From Gammaproteobacteria bacterium (GTDB lineage Bacteria; Pseudomonadota; Gammaproteobacteria; Chromatiales; Chromatiaceae): a DNA stretch of 8,272 nt. Both the position numbers and the translations under genes were made by a program. The stretch covers positions 1 to 8,272 of the forward strand of contig JAHDCB010000069.1 of assembly GCA_020630035.1 (NCBI GenBank), given 5' to 3'. Of the stretch, positions 5,613 to 8,272 are shown one piece after another (position 1 is the first letter of the stretch; each line of letters opens with the position of its first letter). A model generated the notes under the pieces. It saw nothing but the letters and a program-made list of their open reading frames with translations, was not told where the DNA came from and did no database searches.

Positions 5613-6370
5613 TGATAATCACCACACCAGCCGAAAACACACTCAAGGCCACTGAACTACAGGGCCATGTCATCCTGATCACCGGCGCCGGAGACGGCAT
5701 CGGACGTGCGGTGGCACTTGCCTGCGCACAACGCGGCGCGACCGTCGTCTTGCTGGGCAGAACTGTCGCCAAGCTGGAGGCTGTCTACGACCAGATCGTG
5801 GCCACCGGCGCGCCAGAACCAGCGATCTACCCGATGAACCTGCAGGGAGCCAGCGCCACAGATTATGCGCAGCTCGCCAACACCCTGGAAGGCCATTTTG
5901 GCTGTCTGCACGGGCTGGTCAACAATGCGGCCAACCTGCCTTATCTATCCCGCCTGAAGGACTATGAGCCAGACGACTGGCTGCACACCCTGCAAGTCAA
6001 CCTGAACGCACCATTTCTATTAACCCAGGCGTGCCTACCACTGCTACAGGCGGCCCCGGCAGCCAGCGTGATCTTTACCGGCGACAATACCCTGGCAGAC
6101 CAGCCAGCGTTTGGCGGCGCCTATGCAATCAGCAAACGCAGCCTGCAGCATCTGATGACCTTGTGGGCACACGAGCTGGCACGCACCACGGTACGGGTGA
6201 ACCTGATGGATCCCGGCCCGACACAGACCCGGCTGCGTAAGACCATCTTTCCGGGCGAAGCGAATACCACCCTGGCAACGCCCGCACAATTGGCACCTGG
6301 CTATGTCTGGCTCCTGGGCCCACAAAGCAATCAGGTTCACGGCCAGGTGGTACAACCCGCTCTCAATTAA
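5612..6370 (+). CDS. YciK-like short-chain dehydrogenase/reductase
   Basis: NAD(P)-dependent short-chain dehydrogenase/reductase of unknown substrate, most like E. coli YciK from memory of that sequence. The 252 residues show the cofactor motif TGAGDGIG (24-31), LLGR (47-50) closing the second strand, VNNAAN (103-108), the structural Asn in QVNLN (N130), and YxxxK as Y171-K175. PGPTQT (201-206) and VWLLGPQSN (232-240) fit the YciK pattern. The catalytic Ser expected 13 residues before the Tyr is replaced: the stretch reads FTGDNT (155-160), with D158 at the Ser position where YciK has FTSSS. The protein may therefore be weakly active, use another residue, or act otherwise. Arg at position 50 slightly favours NADP. 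The ATG overlaps the protease stop by one base. The stop codon lies on TTAA shared with the convergent methyltransferase. Confidence 0.88.
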   Translation: MIITTPAENTLKATELQGHVILITGAGDGIGRAVALACAQRGATVVLLGRTVAKLEAVYDQIVATGAPEPAIYPMNLQGASATDYAQLANTLEGHFGCLHGLVNNAANLPYLSRLKDYEPDDWLHTLQVNLNAPFLLTQACLPLLQAAPAASVIFTGDNTLADQPAFGGAYAISKRSLQHLMTLWAHELARTTVRVNLMDPGPTQTRLRKTIFPGEANTTLATPAQLAPGYVWLLGPQSNQVHGQVVQPALN

Positions 6371-7590
6371 CCTGATGACATGATTTTGGCCTTGTTACGC
6401 GCTGGCGGCGCCGTCACTTGAGCAAATTCTTCGATTTGGAGCATCGCCGATTTTATAAATGTCACTTCTGGTATATGTGAGGAGGGCATCAGTTTTGCTT
6501 GCGTCACAACTATCAGAAGGTTGCACTTACCCTTACCTTGTGCGGCCTTGATCAATGCCATCGCCGCTTCATCCTGAGTTTCATGCTCACGTTGCACACG
6601 AATAAAGGCTGGCAGCCCCATAAACTCCTGCTTTAATAAGCCATCAATACCTTTGTTCCGTTGCACTGGCGTATAGTTAATTCCAGCTAAATGCTGCGCA
6701 GCTTCTAAACTATGTGTTGCATATGAATGTCGCCCTTTCGCTAAAAGGGATGAACTGGAGACTACAGGATTCTCTAACCTGTTTTTTGCAAGAGCTATAG
6801 CTTCGTCAGAAACATCAATGCCAATGAAATTACGCTTAAGTATTTTTGCGGCCACTAAAGATGACCCACTCCCACAAAAAGGGTCTAATACAACATCTGC
6901 TTCATCAGTCGAAATCTGTATTATTTTTTCAAGTAAGGTTATCGGTTTTTGGGTTGGGTATCCGACCCGTTCTTTAGCCTTTGGGTTTAAAAATGGAATA
7001 TCCCAGACATCTGATAAAGGAACACCTTTTTTTACACCATTACTAATGACCTTTCCTCGCTCATCACGAGCATAAATTGATTTATTTCTATCATCACGTG
7101 ACCTCCGTTGCATGATTTGATCCACATTGGTAGATGCAGAATAATTCATATATATCGGATTAAATTTATACGCGCTTGTCTTCGAGTAAAAATAGATGGT
7201 TTGATGATTATTCAGCAACCCGCGTTTTGAGTTAGACCATCTTTTAAAACACCATATAATTTCAGATTGAAAATTTTCCGCACCAAACACGCTATCAAGT
7301 AATAATCTGATGATATGCGATCCGGATTTGTCACAATGAAAAAATACTGAGCCTGTCGGCTTCAGTTTTTCTCTGATCTTGATCAATCGTTGAAAAATAA
7401 AATCTGCATATTCTGTATCACTATCCCAGATATCTGCAAAACTAAAATTCTTTCCTCCGTCACGAGTTGTCAGGTGATGGACACGTTGCGTGAAGAAAGG
7501 TGGATCCAGATATACAAGATCCACACTTTCTTCCTTCACGTCATCAAGAACATCAAGACAATCTCCAATATGTAATGGCTCTGTACTCAC
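6367..7590 (-). CDS. Beta-class DNA methyltransferase (N6-adenine/N4-cytosine) with a C-terminal extension
   Basis: DNA amino-methyltransferase of a type II restriction-modification pair. It should protect host DNA from the endonuclease encoded just upstream. The 407-residue protein starts at a GTG overlapping the endonuclease stop (GTGA). Catalytic motif IV DPPF is N-terminal (29-32) and the SAM-binding motif DPFCGSGSS follows at 236-244, after YPTQKP (211-216). This is the beta-class order, with the target-recognition region between them (about 110-205). The partner motif NFIGIDVS (254-261) is present. DPPF occurs in both adenine and cytosine-N4 enzymes, so the methylated base is not certain. 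Residues about 285-365 form an extra domain with GIDG (314-317), strand FIRVQRE (329-335) and strand NLLIVVT (357-363). It resembles a Mrr-like PD-(D/E)xK fold but lacks the catalytic Lys. Base composition is much more AT-rich than in the neighbouring core genes. Confidence 0.9.
   Translation of the reverse strand: MSTEPLHIGDCLDVLDDVKEESVDLVYLDPPFFTQRVHHLTTRDGGKNFSFADIWDSDTEYADFIFQRLIKIREKLKPTGSVFFHCDKSGSHIIRLLLDSVFGAENFQSEIIWCFKRWSNSKRGLLNNHQTIYFYSKTSAYKFNPIYMNYSASTNVDQIMQRRSRDDRNKSIYARDERGKVISNGVKKGVPLSDVWDIPFLNPKAKERVGYPTQKPITLLEKIIQISTDEADVVLDPFCGSGSSLVAAKILKRNFIGIDVSDEAIALAKNRLENPVVSSSSLLAKGRHSYATHSLEAAQHLAGINYTPVQRNKGIDGLLKQEFMGLPAFIRVQREHETQDEAAMALIKAAQGKGKCNLLIVVTQAKLMPSSHIPEVTFIKSAMLQIEEFAQVTAPPARNKAKIMSSG
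6496..6738 (-). other. Possible degenerate PD-(D/E)xK-like domain within the methyltransferase
   Basis: Residues about 285-365 of the methyltransferase follow the last SAM-domain motif. They read as helix, then NKGIDG (312-317), a beta-strand pair ending in FIRVQRE, a helix around 338-350, and a hydrophobic strand NLLIVVT. That order matches Mrr-type nuclease domains, where GxDG is followed by a strand ending in (E/Q)xK. Here Q333-R334-E335 occupies that place, so the lysine is absent. Domain assignment is by pattern only. Confidence 0.45.
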
Positions 7591-8213
7591 GCTTGAGACC
7601 TTGCAGCCGCAATCGTATGCAAGATTGCTAATAGATCAACGCCCGTGTAATCTTTTATATACTTCCAGGCATTATCTCCGTAATGGTACTCACCACCTAC
7701 ACCTTTGTATAAGGTCTCTAACGTCTGCTGTATTTTTTGTGCTTGTTCCCTATTCGGATAGTAAAACATAACACGTATCGGGTTATATCCAGCATGCTTC
7801 ACGTTCTGCATACGTGTATGTTCTTTGGTAATGTGATCACCATCAGTTGTAGCATCACGCCATTTAATTTCTATAGCATCAGTTTCTGCAACCAGGCAGT
7901 CTATTTCAAAGGTTTTAGGTCGTTGACCTATTGTGTTTGCAATCTTCACCGGGCCTGAATCTGGAAATTTCTGTAAGAAACATAACTTTGCTGCATCTTC
8001 TAAAAATGAGCCTGCATATTTATAAAGAAATCGACCTTTGTTCTGATAAACATCAATCAGTCGCCCTTCCTCGGCAGCAACACCAAGCACATGATATATG
8101 AGATAGTGACTATTATCGTCATTCTCCATTTCAGCCACGCGGGTTTCAACACGCGCTTTCAGGTTTGCCGCATATTTATCCGCCAGATTTCTTATTTCTT
8201 CTTCTACCTTCAT
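7587..8213 (-). CDS. Type II restriction endonuclease, probably ApaLI family
   Basis: Probable type II restriction endonuclease of the pair. The 208 residues contain a PD-(D/E)xK core. LED with E72 sits in the first helix, FEIDCLV carries D105 at the end of a beta-hairpin, and AIEIKW carries E115 and K117. Flanking segments WRDATTDGDHITKEHTR (118-134), IRVMFYYPNR (146-155), LYKGVGG (168-174) and DNAWKYI (180-186) match my memory of the ApaLI-like family. Apart from the paired methyltransferase, there is no direct proof of that assignment. If it holds, the target would be GTGCAC. The N-terminal 30 residues are a charged helix, perhaps a coiled coil. The ATG at 8213 has only a poor ribosome site, and the gene starts 18 bases after the stop of what seems to be an upstream minus-strand gene. 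A hand count of line 7981-8040 gives 33% GC, against 62% for line 5041-5100 in the protease. Confidence 0.8.
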   Translation of the reverse strand: MKVEEEIRNLADKYAANLKARVETRVAEMENDDNSHYLIYHVLGVAAEEGRLIDVYQNKGRFLYKYAGSFLEDAAKLCFLQKFPDSGPVKIANTIGQRPKTFEIDCLVAETDAIEIKWRDATTDGDHITKEHTRMQNVKHAGYNPIRVMFYYPNREQAQKIQQTLETLYKGVGGEYHYGDNAWKYIKDYTGVDLLAILHTIAAARSQA

Positions 8214-8231
8214 ATTGCTTAAGGTTCGCAG

Positions 8232-8272
8232 TTACAGCTCCCAGGCAGCAACTGCGGCACGATCGGCAAACA
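8232..8272 (-). CDS. 3' end of an unidentified minus-strand gene (partial)
   Basis: Reading the minus strand in from the window edge, twelve codons run to a TAA at 8234-8232 and encode FADRAAVAAWEL. The composition is GC-rich like the core genes and unlike the endonuclease. The alanine-rich helical peptide looks like a normal protein C-terminus. The fragment is too short to identify, and an open frame of this length can occur by chance. If real, the restriction-modification pair lies 18 bases downstream on the same strand and may be read through from this gene's promoter. Confidence 0.35.
   Translation of the reverse strand, partial: FADRAAVAAWEL

Noticed and set aside
6044..6355. A 103-codon minus-strand frame opposite the SDR gene.
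   Set aside because: It is the antisense of conserved SDR motifs; its Cys/Gly-rich peptide carries no ordered zinc-binding pattern.
6733..6749. CCCTTT...AAAGGG hairpin inside the methyltransferase gene.
   Set aside because: It falls in coding sequence at the linker after the SAM domain, has no T-run, and a 6-bp stem is expected by chance in several kilobases.

Overview
The window looks like a gammaproteobacterial chromosome of moderately high GC. The evidence is gene content rather than a species-level match: a YifL/LptM-type lipoprotein gene directly in front of lysA, a YbgI-type Nif3 protein, a cysteine-free L33 next to L28, a DegQ-type periplasmic protease and a YciK-like short-chain dehydrogenase. 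I cannot name the genus.

Layout. (1) Positions 1-667 hold a short leader and a mazE/mazF-type toxin-antitoxin pair on the plus strand. (2) Positions 679-3013 hold a minus-strand cluster, read from right to left: thiS, a Nif3/YbgI-like gene, a small lptM-like lipoprotein gene and lysA. Junctions are tight (20-bp overlap or 1-bp gap, 10 bp, 2 bp), so it is probably one transcript. (3) Positions 3014-3191 are the divergent control region between the two core clusters, with a hairpin plus T-run that resembles an attenuator ahead of rpmB. (4) Positions 3192-6370 hold a plus-strand cluster: rpmB, rpmG (too short for a usual ORF cutoff), ribE, a degQ-like protease and a YciK-like SDR. The last three are linked by one-base stop/start overlaps (TGATG). 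(5) Positions 6367-8213 hold a minus-strand, clearly AT-richer restriction-modification pair: a probable ApaLI-family endonuclease, then a beta-class DNA methyltransferase starting with GTG inside the endonuclease stop codon. (6) Positions 8232-8272 appear to be the last codons of another minus-strand gene, back at core-like GC.

How the parts relate. The two central clusters are housekeeping: lysine biosynthesis, outer-membrane assembly support, a sulfur-carrier protein, ribosomal proteins, riboflavin synthesis and envelope quality control. On either side sits a self-maintaining accessory module (toxin-antitoxin at left, restriction-modification at right). Each is packed tail-to-tail against the 3' end of a core cluster, with an 11-bp gap on the left and overlapping stop codons on the right.

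Most notable observations: a C-terminal extension of the methyltransferase that looks like a PD-(D/E)xK-like domain without its lysine; a YciK-like SDR whose catalytic Ser position is Asp; the tight fit of the restriction-modification cassette; a possible rpmB leader attenuator; and thiS separated from thiG. I saw no tRNA, rRNA, CRISPR array, insertion sequence or integrase. None of the individual observations amounts to a clearly new system on sequence alone.
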